Below are positions 10,761 to 21,492 of a DNA stretch of 64,000 bases, piece after piece; within the stretch, counting starts at the first letter, position 1, and the number at the start of each line of letters is the position of its first letter. The stretch is taken from assembly GCA_035048815.1 (NCBI GenBank), contig JAUCBN010000004.1, forward strand, positions 11,932,001 to 11,996,000. The letters are read 5' to 3'. This stretch comes from Abelmoschus esculentus. Lineage: Eukaryota; Streptophyta; Magnoliopsida; Malvales; Malvaceae. The position numbers and the translations under genes are program-made. The notes under the pieces were generated by a model. That model was given only the letters and a program-made list of their open reading frames with translations. It ran no database searches and was not told the origin of the DNA.

Positions 10761-12530
10761 GATTGGGAACCACCCACCAAGGTCCATGAGTTACGATCAT
10801 TCCTTGGGTTGGTGAACTATTATCGCCGATTCATCAAAGGCTACTCCGCAAGGGCTACACCGCTCACCGAACTTCTCAAGAAAAACAAGCCGTGGGTATG
10901 GACACAACAATGCCAAGAAGCCTTTGAAGACTTAAAGAAGGCTATTAGCGAGGAACCAGTGCTCAGCCTACCCGATCACACCAAGCTCTATGAGGTGCAC
11001 ACCGATGCTTCGGACTTTGCCATCGGCGGAGTTCTCATGCAAGATGGGCATCCGATTGCTTACGAAAGTCGAAAGCTCAATGACACAGAAAGGCGCTACA
11101 CGGTCCAAGAAAAGGAGATGACCGCAATCATCCATTGCCTTAGAGTGTGGCGACACTATCTTCTTGGGTCAAAGTTCTTGATCTTAACCGACAATATAGC
11201 AACAAGCTACTTCCAGACCCAGAAGAAACTAAGTCCAAAGCAAGCACGGTGGCAAGACTTCCTAGCCGAGTTCGACTATGTTATGCAATATAAGCCGGGC
11301 AAAGCCAACGTTGTCGCAGATGCATTGAGTCGAAAAGCGGAGTTTGCCGCCATAAGCCAAGTCACCAGCCCCCTCCTTGAAAAGATCAAGGAAGGTTTGC
11401 AACAAGAACAACTTGCCCAAACCATTATTGCCTTAGTGAATGAAGGCAAGACTCGACGATTCTGGCTAAGTGATGGCCTACTTTACACCAAAGGCAACCG
11501 ACTCTATGTGCCAAGGTGGGGTAACTTGCGCAAAGATCTTATCAAGGAGTGCCACGACTCCTTATGGGCGGGCCACCCAGGTATGCGTCGCACCCTTGCA
11601 CTTATTAAAGCTTCCTACTACTGGCCCCGTATGCAAGATGCCATCGAAGAGTATGTGCGGACCTGCCTTGTATGCCAACAAGACAAGGTTGTTCAACACA
11701 AACCTGGGGGACTATTAGACCCTTTGCCCGTTCTAGAGCGGCCATGGGAAAGTGTATCAATGGACTTCATCACATGCTTGCCAAAATCCGAGGGATATGG
11801 AAGCATCATTGTTGTTGTGGACAGATTTAGCAAGTATGCCACTTTCATAGCCGCATCCACAGATTGCCCAGTCGAGGAAACAGCTAGGCTTTTCCTTCAA
11901 AATATGGTCAAGCTATGGGGCATTCCGACAAGCATTATAAGTGATCGAGACCCTCGCTTCACCGGGAGATTTTGGACCGAATTATTCAAGATGCTCGGGT
12001 CTGATCTAAACTTCTCCACAAGTTTTCACCCTCAAAGCGACGGGCAAACCGAGAGGGTCAATGCACTTTTAGAGCTATATTTGAGGCACTATGTGAGTGC
12101 CAATCAAAAGGATTGGGCCAAACTCTTGGATGTAGCTCAATTTTCCTACAACTTGCAAAAGAGTGAAGCCACCAACAAGAGTCCCTTCGAGATTGTTATG
12201 GGACAACAACCGACCACTCCGCTCTCCCTTGCCACACGCTATGAAGGGAAGAGCCTAGCCGCCTTCAAACTTGCCAAGTCATGGCACGAGCAAAACGAAT
12301 TAGCTCGGGCCGCACTACACAAGGCTGCCAAGAGAATGAAGAAGTGGGCCGATTCAAAGCGAAGGCACTTGGAGTTCAAGGAAGGGGACCTTGTCATGCT
12401 CAAGCTCTTACCGCAACAATTCAAGGTCTTTCGCAAAGTGCACAAGGGACTTGTCCGCAAATATGAGGGACCATTTCCCGTACTCAAACGTGTGGGCAAG
12501 GTATCTTACAAGCTCCAACTGCCTCCATGA
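10761..12530 (+). pseudogene. pol: Element C RNase H and integrase
   Basis: The frame continues after the TAA. RT thumb/connection (LRSFLGLVNYYRRF) is followed by RNase H with HTDASDFAIGG near 10998 and a C-terminal VADALSRKAE near 11320. Integrase then has the HHCC zinc site (HPGMRRT...CLVCQQ, 11570-11680) and a DDE core with MDFITCLP (about 11760), ISDRDPRF (about 11938) and HPQSDGQTERV (about 12030). Integrase joins element DNA to the target. A TGA at 12528-12530 ends the segment after KLQLPP; the C-terminal chromodomain follows in frame. Confidence 0.93.
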
Positions 12531-12839
12531 CTCAAGATCCACCCTGTCTTCCATGTTAGCTTGTTGAAGCCCTACCATGAAGACATGGAAGACCCTTCAA
12601 GGAACCTATCGACTAGAGCACCCACAGCCGTTGTCACCTCCTTTGACAAGGAAGTTGAGGAAGTGCTAGCGGACCGGGTCGTTCGCAGAAGGGGCGTTCC
12701 CAGCTACAAGGAATACTTCATCAAATGGAAGGGATTGCCCATTGCCGAAGCAAGTTGGGAGAGGGAAGATGCACTATGGCAATTCAAAGACCAACTTGCC
12801 ATGTTCGATCAAGGCGTGACGAGGGCGTCGCGAGCTTAG
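12531..12839 (+). pseudogene. pol: Element C integrase tail and chromodomain
   Basis: This is the last part of the polyprotein (HPVFHVSLLKPYHED, then VRRRGVPSYKEYFIKWKGL...ASWEREDALWQF at about 12670-12800). The second part is a canonical plant chromodomain with aromatic residues (YFIKWKG, SWE). In chromoviruses this domain fused to integrase is thought to direct insertion to marked heterochromatin. The stop is TAG at 12837-12839, overlapping the polypurine tract. Without the upstream stops the polyprotein would be about 1561 codons. Confidence 0.92.
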
Positions 12840-12850
12840 GTGGGGGAGGA
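12838..12850 (+). other. Element C polypurine tract
   Basis: AGGTGGGGGAGGA immediately before the 3' LTR primes plus-strand DNA synthesis. Confidence 0.88.
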
Positions 12851-13447
12851 TGTCACCGCCCAACTCTTTTTCCCACAAGTCCAACCGAGGTTTTGGCCAT
12901 CCTTGGGCCATTTTGTAGCAAGCAAGCACCAAGGAAGGCACTAGAAGCATCTAGGACGGCCAAGCAAAACCCACACTGTTCTAGAAAGGTCCTGGACGTT
13001 CTACCCAAGTCTAGATCCACCCGGGAGGACCTAGAAGGCTCGGGAAGGTTCGAGGCTACTCCAGAAGACCCTGGAGTTCTCTAGAACATTTTGGAACCTT
13101 ATAGATATGTACATATATGTAGAATACTCTAGAGACATGTTAGTGCTCTTAGATATTTTAGGAGGCAACTTTGTAACCGTTGGATCAAATCGATCCTAGC
13201 CGTCTATTCGGGAGGAGGGGCCTATAAATAGGGCCACCCCCTTCATTTGCAACACACTTTTTGCATTTGAAAGCATTCTTGTAAAGCATTCTCAAAGCTC
13301 AATACAAAAGCTCTCTTTGTTTATCCTTTGCCTTCTCTTGTCTTTCTTAAGCCAAGCCATCAAGTAAATATAAGCAAGGCTTGCTAACAACGTTCGGGAA
13401 GTGTTAGCGCCGCACGGATCAAGTGTTGTGAAGTTAAGTCCGTGACA
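12851..13447 (+). repeat. Element C 3' LTR
   Basis: 597 bp, differing from the 5' LTR at seven positions, with no indel. Confidence 0.95.
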
Positions 13448-14722
13448 TTAAGCTCTCTTCTCATCTTTGTAGAAAATTAAGGACACTTGGAGCTACATTT
13501 GGAGCAAGAGAATCAAGGAAGAAGAGTAAGAAAACTTTGGTATGATTTTGGCAAGTAAAATGGGGCAAGGCAATGTGTAATTTGAACCCCACATGAGAGT
13601 GTTTTTGGTTTAATTGATGTTTTGTAACATGACACTATAAGGTTTGATTTTGAATGGTGAACTAGGAGGTTTACTTGATATGCTTAGAAAGTGTCTATGT
13701 ATGACAAACCTTTGCCATAAGCTTAAACATGGAAAGCATGCACACTTTCACAAGCCTAAACACACATATTAACAATTAAACATTAGGAAGCATGCCTATA
13801 GAATTCTTATGGCTTTTGAGGTGATTTATGGTATGATATATGTTGCTAATTAAACCTAGGAATGTTGCATATAGCCTTAGGTGATTGATGTTTGTGTTTG
13901 GGTAGGATTAATCCATCTTAAAAGCTTCATTTTTAGTCTCTGAAACAGGGGGTATCGAACCACCCTGTGATGGTATCGATACCCCAAGGCAAAAATGGAG
14001 GGTGGCATCGAACCATGGTTTGGATGCCGTTTGCCACTATCCACGGGTGTTTCGATACCACCCAAGGTGGTTCGAAACCACTTTGCTTCGAAAGTTTTTT
14101 TTTAATCAAATAAAGCCATGGTTCAATACCAGGACCCATGGTATCGATACCATTGGCCTAAAAAGGATAAATCATGGTTTTTAATCGCATGTGAGGCGGG
14201 TTTAAACTCCATAATCAAATATGGAAGACTCGTGAGTATTCTATGAGTTGTAGGGACACTATGATGTATGTTTTTAACTTGATTACACAACGAATTATAA
14301 AAAGTGGAACGAAGTGCCTAAGTGTTACTTGCTTGCTATTAAGTCTCTAATTGTTAGAAAAAGAAATTGATAATGATATGATGCACCGATTGATCTGAAT
14401 TTTGTTGTGGGTACGTTAAGCATGCTTAATTGTATTTTAGTGGATTGAATTTCCGGTTTAAGGTTGGAATTAATCTATTTACGTTTTGGTCCCTAATTAT
14501 GTATACACTTAATTGAATAACCGATTGTGGCCCGAATGTTTATATTCGAATTGTATAAACATGTTTCACATAGGAATTTAATTATGCATCTAGAGGAAAA
14601 AAAATATACATACGTCGGCTTTTAGGGTTGTTTATCGAGTCGAACCCTTGCGGGTTTGGTTCGGTATTCCCCGTGTGACCCATTAGTGCCGGTTCCGTTT
14701 AGGCCGGGCTAAGGGGGTTACA
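13448..14722 (+). repeat. Tekay-B 5' LTR, segment 2
   Basis: It resumes the LTR at TTAAGCTCTC and runs to GGGGGTTACA. It aligns with 29215-30471, with a 12-bp extra segment near 13494 bounded by GGAGC repeats. It includes the TTTGTAG acceptor-like site (AG at 13471-13472). Confidence 0.93.
13950..14156 (+). repeat. Cluster of GGTATCGATACC-type palindromes
   Basis: The same cluster as at 1966-2172, including exact copies near 13971 and 14141. Confidence 0.85.
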
Positions 14723-14725
14723 TTT

Positions 14726-14736
14726 GGTGGTATAAA
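14726..14736 (+). other. Tekay-B primer-binding site, damaged
   Basis: After TTTGGTGGTAT the sequence jumps to AAAACGTGTAG, where Tekay-1 has the rest of the Met-tRNA site and AGGTTTGCT. About 16 bp inside the PBS are missing, so priming should be impaired. Confidence 0.7.
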
Positions 14737-14967
14737 ACGTGTAGTGGTTGATAAAAGTGTATATAGATTGGTAATGTGTGTGGTTAATCATGGTGATTGT
14801 GATATGAGTGATAATGGTTATATTGGGGTTACCGGTTACACATTGCCAGTGCCAACATATTTTCAGATGCTCTTTAGTCTCCTTGGATCTTGCCCGAATG
14901 TAAGTGTAATACGTGTTGATTAAATGTTTAATTTCATGTTTAAAGTTTTGAAATATGCTTTCGAGAC

Positions 14968-15190
14968 GTAAGTCCTGAGTTAGCGCTGGTATGATCTTTG
15001 ATGGTTTGTTTGTGGGTGAAAGGACTGTTTGGAAGGAGCAACTTCCTCCTTCACCCGTGAGTGTGCCCCGATTTTACGGGGAGGTCAATTTTGGGAAAAT
15101 GCATCGTGTAGTCAGGCTATGACGGGTGTATTTCAGTATGCTGGAGATGGGTGGTTACTGCCAACCTGACTTGAGAGTAGTGAGCAAGTT
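14968..15190 (+). pseudogene. gag: Tekay-B gag remnant
   Basis: The stretch beginning ATGCTTTCGAGACGTAAG aligns with the start of Tekay-1 gag (34283) and can be followed through GAAGGAGCAACTTCCTCC and TATGACGGGTGTATTTCAG to ACTGCCAACCTGACTTGAGAG. About 240 bp of the Tekay-1 gag (roughly 34490-34725) are skipped. It is full of stops and cannot encode a capsid protein. The 245-bp leader before it also aligns with 34040-34282. Confidence 0.75.
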
Positions 15191-17635
15191 TGTAGTTTGT
15201 AGTTGAACTGTTGGGGGTGAGGATGTTATTTGTGGGTGTGAACAATAATCATGCATAGAGTAAGAGCACATATATGTATATATATTTATAGATAATGTAA
15301 GACATGCATGCATTCTTGAGCATGACATTAGAAATTGTATTTACATGCACTTGCATAGGCATTTATGAGGGCATATAGGAAATCATGCATACATCTGTTC
15401 ACACTTGCGAATAACTCCTTTAAGGAGGAAAGAGGTGGTAGTTGGATCTTTTTGGGTGAAGACCAAGATTTTTTTTAAAAGATGTGGGTGCTGAAAGAGC
15501 CTCCTTGTTAGTCTCGAACTTTATGGGTTGTGGGTGAATTACTCTTTTGGTTAGGGTATCATCCAGATTAAAGACTGTCTAATTGGGCTCGGAGTTGTGA
15601 ATATTTGAACCCGAGGGAAATACCCTGGGTTATGGTTAGTGTTGAGTTAGTTATTAAGGGAAGTAAGGTTGAGTTTTGGCAGATTCTCTCTAGTTAAGTT
15701 TGGAGATTGTAAGTAGGTTGTCGCATATTACGTGGTGTAAGGCGGGTTGGTGTTTTTCTGAATAAGGTGAACTTGTTTGTGGAAGGTGTTGTTTTATTGT
15801 CATGTTTGGTGAAAAAAGAGAAAAGAAACTACTACATGGAATTCTTTGTAGTATGGCTTGGTGTGTGGTTAGATCAGGGGTTGTGACCGATCTGGTGTCT
15901 TTCCGTGAGGAGTAATGGGTCAAGTTGGAAAGCAAAATATGATATGTATTAGTGTGGGAGTTGTGGTGTCATGGGTTAGAATTGTGGTTTGTTGTGACCT
16001 CGAGAGGTTTGGTTGTGCTATAATGAGGAAAGTGCACATGTTGGGTCTATAAGGTATTAAGTTGGGAATAATTCGGCTAAGGTTAGTTTGTGATGATGTT
16101 TGAAGTGGCGTATCGGGGACAGCTGGACAATTTATGATTCATGTTGGTTGTTCGGTCTTGTGGGTTTACTGTTATTGAAAAGTGTTGTAAGGTTCATGTT
16201 TTGTGGGTTCATGTCTGTGGGGGTTTTATCATGATGATTATTGCTTTATAGAATAGGTGGTGTTGGAGCAAGTGGAAGGAATAGTTCTACAAGCTTGGAT
16301 TTTATTGTGTTGTAGGTGGGATAGGAGTTGGTGTATCGATGAATTGATGTTGGGAAGAAGTTTTGAGTTAAGTGTCAAGGCACTTAACGATATGTGGATC
16401 TTAAAGTTTGAAACATGGTGTTGAGTTGGTTATGGTGGCTAAACCTTAAGTTAGAGGTTTTATCGTTGAGATGAGTATAATATTGTGTATTGACACAAAG
16501 TTGGTAAGTTTCTTGTATGATATGTTTTGTGAAATGTTAGTTATCGAGGATGGCTTGGCTTACATAAAGATGCTTGCGATAGGAGTTGTTTGTAAGGTAA
16601 GCCAGGATTGTTGTGGAGTTACGAGGGAAGATGTTCGGTTAATCTATGTGGAGATCTAGTAAAATGGTGGAATTATGAGCGAAACTCTACTTTGGTTAAG
16701 TTGATCAAGAATAAGTCATGGCCAAATTTTGTTGAGGGTCTGGTTAAGGGTGTGTTTGGCAAGGTTTAGTTGTGTGCTGAGAATCTTTGTGATATGTGAG
16801 CCGCATGATTGTTTCGAAGAGTGCCAAGTTGGAGTGGTGTCTTAATCAGGGCATATGATAACCTTTTCTACATGACTGGTGGTAAGGTGTTGTGGTAGAA
16901 GTTGGGGAAAATAGGTGTCTTTGAGTGAGCATGTTTGGTTTATGTTTGAGTTATGTGTAAATGTTTATCTTGCTGGTAAAGCAAGCTTGAGTATTAATTT
17001 TCTTTGGGTAGTTAAGGTGCCAAGGTTGAAGTCGGAAAGAATCATCATAAGATTGGTAGTAAGTTTTATGGATGGTATAGAGTTTTCCTATGAGGGTTGT
17101 TGGATCAATCGTTTGTTTGAGTACGGTTTTCTTGGGTTTCTAAGTCCCATTGGAAAGACGGGTGAGTGGTGTAACTATAATATGTTAAGATTTGAGGGTT
17201 TTTAAGACCGACATAGGTTGTCGTTTGGATGTTGGGTTTCATCATTCATAGGTGAGTGGATAGTATGCTGTGATGTTGTGATATGGTTGATATGACTCAT
17301 CATGAAATTGTTATTGATGGAGTTTGCTTAAGACAGTGTTGACAGTTTTGTGTAAAGTTAGTCTGAAGCTTGTTGGTGGAGCATCATTGTGTGGAGTGGA
17401 GGTTGGAGAAAGGCTTAGATGGTTATCTGATATGTGGAAGGATTTCGAAATAAGAGTAGTTCGGCGGTGGTGGTAGGAAAACCGTTGCAGTTATCAAGAG
17501 TTGGTTATTTATCTTAAACAAGAATAAGGATTCTCTTTTGAGTTAAGTTTTCTATGAGAGTTAAGATGGTAAGTAGGCTGTGCATTGTTGCTTTGTTGTG
17601 AGGGATAAGTCTGCTGGTTGTCCGAGGAGGGTATA
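15191..17635 (+). other. Unrecognised 2.4-kb interior of Tekay-B
   Basis: It lies where the rest of gag, protease, RT and RNase H should be. The plus strand is rich in G and T with many stops in every frame. The longest open stretches are about 62 (16471-16659) and 96 codons (16915-17205), with no motif I know. A 14-bp match near 16920 (TTGAGTGAGCATGT) to the protease region of Tekay-1 (about 35522) might mean a very eroded pol, but DTG/DSG and YIDD/FIDD motifs were not found. It could be replacement sequence in a non-autonomous derivative. Confidence 0.55.
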
Positions 17636-18365
17636 TGTTGGATGACTATTGAGAATCTTTCGGGGAAAGTTAATGTGATGGCTGGATCATGGAGCCGTAA
17701 GATAGCAGCTGACTTGAGGGAGATGTTTTCTAAATTGAGTATATCAAGGGAAGGTGGTTTAGTATCGGAGTTGCAAGTTAAACCTATCTTGGTTGAGATG
17801 ATAAGGGTGAAACAGCTAGAGGATGAGTCTTGGTGCCGTTTGTGGAGGATATTGCTGAGGGTAGACCGACCGAGTATCATTTTGATGATGATGAGGTGTT
17901 ATGTTTGAGAGGTCGGGTTGTGGTGCCGGATGATCAAGAGTTGAGGCAAGCTATCTTGGTTGAAGCTCATACTAGTCCGTTTGCTATGCATCCGGGTAGT
18001 GTGAAGATGTATAAAGTTCTTAAAAGTGTGTATTTTTGGTTGGTTTAAAGAGAGTTGTGACGGAGTTTGTATCTAGATGTATGGTGTGTCAGCGGGGGAA
18101 AGCTGAACATCAGATTTCTGTAGGTTTGTTGCAACCGGTTCAAGTTCCGGAATGGAAGTGGGAGAGAGTTACCATGGATTTTGTGACGGGATTGCCTTTA
18201 ACATCGTCCAAAAAGGATTCTATATGGGTGCTTGGTGATAGGTTTATGAAGTGTGCACATTTTCTTGCCGTGCATACGATGTATTCCAGGGATATGTTGG
18301 CGGAGTTGTATGTCTTTGGGATGGTAAGGTTGCATGGTGTGCCTAAGTCGATCATATCAAGATAG
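17636..18365 (+). pseudogene. pol: Tekay-B RNase H end and integrase N-terminal half, broken
   Basis: From GGGGAAAGTTAATGTGATGG it aligns with Tekay-1 37240-37930. It covers the end of RNase H, the integrase zinc region (AHTSPFAMHPGSVKMY, CMVCQRGKAEH) and the first catalytic Asp segment (MDFVTGLP). Frameshifts lie near 17830 and 18045. At about 18360 it jumps from KSIIS to the equivalent of Tekay-1 38328, deleting about 390 bp with the second Asp and the Glu of the DDE triad. The integrase is therefore inactive. Confidence 0.85.
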
Positions 18366-18495
18366 GCAGAAGTCCTATGCCGATTTGAAGCGCAGAGAGC
18401 TTGAATTTGCTGTAGGGGATAATGTGTTTCTTAAGGTTTCTCCATGAAAGGAAGTGATGAGATTTGGACGTAAGGGTAAGTTGAGTTCTCATTTT
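18366..18495 (+). pseudogene. pol: Tekay-B integrase C-terminal part, left of copia D
   Basis: It aligns with Tekay-1 38331-38455 (QKSYVDLKRREVEYAVGDKVF region) with a TGA in place of the Trp codon of SPWK. Copia D interrupts it after ATTTT; the sequence resumes at 26371. Confidence 0.82.
18491..18495. repeat. TSD of copia D, left copy (ATTTT)
   Basis: ATTTT precedes TGTTGG and recurs at 26366-26370 after CTAACA. Tekay-1 has the uninterrupted homologous site at about 38453-38458. Confidence 0.93.
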
Positions 18496-18810
18496 TGTTG
18501 GAACCGCCGGCACACCCCATGGCGCAGCGGAACAAAATTACGACGGTCTTTCCAGTGATCCATGTACGTTTAATCCGGAATCAAGAGGAAGAGTTACGAT
18601 AACTTACATTGGGTTCCTTGATAAACAGCAACTGGATTTGCGGTAATCACGATCGTTTGACAATTCGAATCTTTAGCCTCCACGAATATCGTCTCGGCCT
18701 CTACTTAGTTCACCCGGTTAAGAGAGCAAATCTCGAAAAACTATTTTTCGTGATTCTAGGGTTTGGAATTCGGAATTCTCTGATGTGTCTGGCTGCTAGA
18801 CCAATTGATC

Positions 18811-18820
18811 CTTTATATAG
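18811..18820 (-). promoter_or_regulatory. TATA box in copia D 3' LTR
   Basis: The minus strand reads CTATATAAAG, about 315 bp before the 3' edge of the LTR in element orientation; the 5' LTR copy is at 25080-25089. Confidence 0.6.
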
Positions 18821-18837
18821 GTGTAACCCTAGGTATA

Positions 18838-19110
18838 AGAGTTTGATTCTAAATAGGAAATAATTACTTTAATTATTTCCTTAAATTTCAGAATCTATAT
18901 TTAATTCGAATTTAAAGAGTTTGATTCTGAATTGGTTTATAGGAAATAATTACTTTAATTATTTCCTTAAATTCAGATTCTATATTTAATTCGAATTTAA
19001 AAGAGTTTGATTCTGAATTGGTTTATAGGAAATAATTACTTTAATTATTTCCTTAAATTTTAGAATCTATATTTAATTCGAATTTAAAAGCGATATAATT
19101 ACTTTAATTA
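18838..19110 (-). repeat. Triple hairpin repeat in copia D LTR
   Basis: Three units of about 80-90 bp each contain the inverted arms GGAAATAATTA and TAATTATTTCC around CTT, plus AGAATCTATATTTAATTCG. They lie directly upstream of the minus-strand TATA box. The 5' LTR copy is at 25107-25379. Confidence 0.85.
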
Positions 19111-20096
19111 TATCATTTATTTAAAATTCGGGATTAAATATAATCTACTTATACTTATATATATTTTTGCTCCGTTTCAACCATTGGGTGTGACCCTGTA
19201 GGCTCATTGTAACGTTAGTAATAATATTAGAACAATTCTAATATTAAAAACAATGAGTGACATCTAGCAATATATCATTGTCATCTAAGTTACAAGAGAT
19301 CATGATTCGATGTATCATGTCCGTGACCAACTCTTTTAATGCATTATATCCTTTTGTCCTTTTATATCTTTAATAGGCACAAGTCTTGGAATAGTCACAC
19401 TTGTATAGCCTATTTTAATGTTTCTTGATATCTAGAGTGGACTACTTTTAATGAATAATTTGTGATATCTCATATCAACGTATTCAAGCATGGCCATGCG
19501 TTTCTAGTCTCACTCAATCAAGTGGCCTTTGATATATTTTCCTATTATGTAGGAAGGACAAATCCTATCTTGATCATTCACAACTCACTACATACATTGT
19601 AATATGTCCAATGTCAGTTTTTATAGTGTAACTAATTACGAGACACGTTTAACTGCATCAAGACATAAAATAACATATGTTGAGATAGTAATAATCTCAA
19701 GTCTAAGGATTATACATATAGTTGTCACTATGAGCAATATCGTGACCGTCACATAATAATCCAAGATATATGCTCATAGTGGGTCAATCCAATATATTAT
19801 TCTCTACTAATATATTCATGTATTAATTCTGACATCTCTATGCCAATGATAACTCATTGTCATCAATTAATCACATGTTAGTCTTAAACGTATTATTATT
19901 GTCCATACCCATAATAATACTTGACTAAGGATCTTTTAATAATAATATATATATTATTATATGGACCTTATTGTTTCTCAGTTTATGTGACACATATATC
20001 TGAAAACAATAATGGCAATGCCTTTATTTAATAAAATTGGTAAATAAAAGTATCCATACAATCATCATATGATTGGTCTTTGGGCATACTCTAACA

Positions 20097-20105
20097 ATCT
20101 CCCAC
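20097..20105 (-). other. Copia D polypurine tract
   Basis: The minus strand reads GTGGGAGAT directly before the 3' LTR. Confidence 0.65.
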
Positions 20106-20195
20106 TAGCACTAAGACCAATCACTCATATATCTAATACCGAGTGACTCAGTGTGACGACAAAACACAAATCCAGATTGCGATCTTGAGTCATCC

Positions 20196-20459
20196 TTATC
20201 TATCTTTATAGATTTTAACCCCTAAGATATATGCTGCCTCACCCAAATCTTTCATAAAGAAACAACTACTTAACCAAGTCTTAACTGACTGTAAGGTAGG
20301 TATATCGTTTCCTATAAGAAGTATGTCATCTACATACAAGATTAGGAAAGAAACAATGCTCCCACTAGTCTTCTTGTAGACACAAGGCTCATCTTCGTTC
20401 TTGATAAAACCAAACTTTTTGATCGCATCATTGAAACGAAGATTTCAGCTTCGAGAAAC
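20196..20459 (-). pseudogene. pol: Copia D RT, C-terminal part
   Basis: On the minus strand the RT frame continues past two stops (TAA just after YGLK, then TGA six codons on). It includes the catalytic YVDD (20325-20336) in a typical FLILYVDDILLIG context and KDLGEA. It ends at TAA 20196-20198 soon after the RT core. Only about 100 bp separate this point from the LTR, so the RNase H domain, usually 120-plus residues, is deleted. Confidence 0.85.
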
Positions 20460-21287
20460 TTACTTTAGTCCATAAATGGACCTTTGTAGCTTACAAACCT
20501 TTCTAGCATTTCTTGGAGCGACAAAACCTTCTGGTTGTGTCATATACACATCCTCTTCAAGTTTTCCATTAAGGAAAGCGGTTTTGACGTCCATTTGCCA
20601 AATTTCATAATCATGGAATGCAGCTATAGCAAGCAAGATCCGGATGGATTTAAACATAGCTACAGGGGAGAAAGTTTCGTCATAGTCAATACCATGAACT
20701 TGTCGAAAACTTTTAGCGACTGGTCGCCCCTTGTATGTTTGTATGTTTCCATCCATGTCGGTTTTCTTCTTGAAAACCCATTTACACCCTATAGGTTTTA
20801 CCCCTTCAGGTGATTCAACCAAAGTCCATACTTGGTTGACTGACATGGATTCCATCTCAGATTTCATGGACTGAAGCCATTTCTCAGAGTTTGGATTCGA
20901 TACTGCCTCTTGATAAGTTCTTGGCTCATCTTGATCCATAATGAGAACATCTCCATGCGTGGTAATGAGAAATCCATATCTCTCAGGTGCATGGCGTTCT
21001 CTTGTGAACCTGCGTAGTGGTTGTGTTTCTAAATCTGTTGACTGTTCCTCAACAATTTGTGGAACATGTTCAATCTCAGGTTCAGTGAATTGTTGTTCTT
21101 GAACTTCTCCAAGTTCAATGTCTCTACCCTTTCCCTTTTTATTGAGAAATTCTCTTTCGAAAAAAACTCCTGTTCGAGCAACAAACACTTTGTTCTCTTT
21201 AGGGTTAAAGAAATAATATCCCTTAGTTTCTTTGGGATGTCCAACAAAGTTACACTTATGAGATTTGGGTTCGAGCTTTGTAGACAT
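20460..21287 (-). pseudogene. pol: Copia D integrase C-terminus and RT, N-terminal part
   Basis: The segment (275 codons) starts in the integrase C-terminal region (KCNFVGHPKETKGYYFFNP, a Copia-type GKGY box). A linker (RRFTRERHAPERYGF) leads into RT: WLQSMKSEMESM, GCKWVFKKKTDMDG, DYDETFSPV, and the first catalytic Asp region QMDVKTAFLNG. It stops at YGLK by a TAA. A one-base insertion near 21315 separates it from the upstream integrase frame. Confidence 0.9.
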
Positions 21288-21492
21288 CTGATGTTTGACA
21301 TATGCTTCGCAACCCCAATATCTTCATAAAAAACATATTAGGATGTTTTCCAGTCCATATCTCATATGGTGTCTTTTGAACAGATTTAGACGGTACACGA
21401 TTTAAAGTGAAAGCAGCTGTTTCTAGTGCATGTCCCCAAAAAGAAGTCGGAAGATCACTATGACTCATCATTGATCGAACCATGTCTAACAA
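21256..21492 (-). pseudogene. pol: Copia D integrase, core end
   Basis: This short frame between two frameshifts carries LLDMVRSMM...LPTSFWGHALETAAFTLNRVPS and KTPYEIWTGKHP, the conserved end of the Copia integrase core. The frame is entered by a shift near 21540 and left by an extra base near 21315, where KIWGCEAY would be expected. Confidence 0.85.

Larger units (their letters stand above)
7522..13447 (+). mobile_element. Element C: Galadriel-like Ty3/gypsy chromovirus
   Basis: A compact 5.9-kb element with 597-bp LTRs, a Met-tRNA PBS (8121), one long gag-pol frame (8154-12839) and a polypurine tract (12838-12850). The LTR ends TGTCA...TGACA are inverted repeats. The LTRs differ at 7 of 597 positions. 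Pol order PR-RT-RH-IN-chromodomain makes it a chromovirus; the RT/RNase H wording resembles the Galadriel lineage, a by-eye assignment. Codon usage is richer in GC than the surrounding elements. Confidence 0.93.
18496..20096 (-). repeat. Copia D 3' LTR
   Basis: 1601 bp bounded by TGTTGG and CTAACA, identical by eye to 24765-26365. Confidence 0.95.

Noticed and set aside
16471..17205. Captured host gene in the Tekay-B interior
   Set aside because: The two short open frames have no recognisable domain, no intron-exon pattern and strong G/T bias like the rest of the filler.
18609..18863. 84-codon plus-strand ORF present twice (also 24878-25132)
   Set aside because: It lies on the antisense strand of the copia LTR promoter region and is duplicated only because the LTRs are identical.
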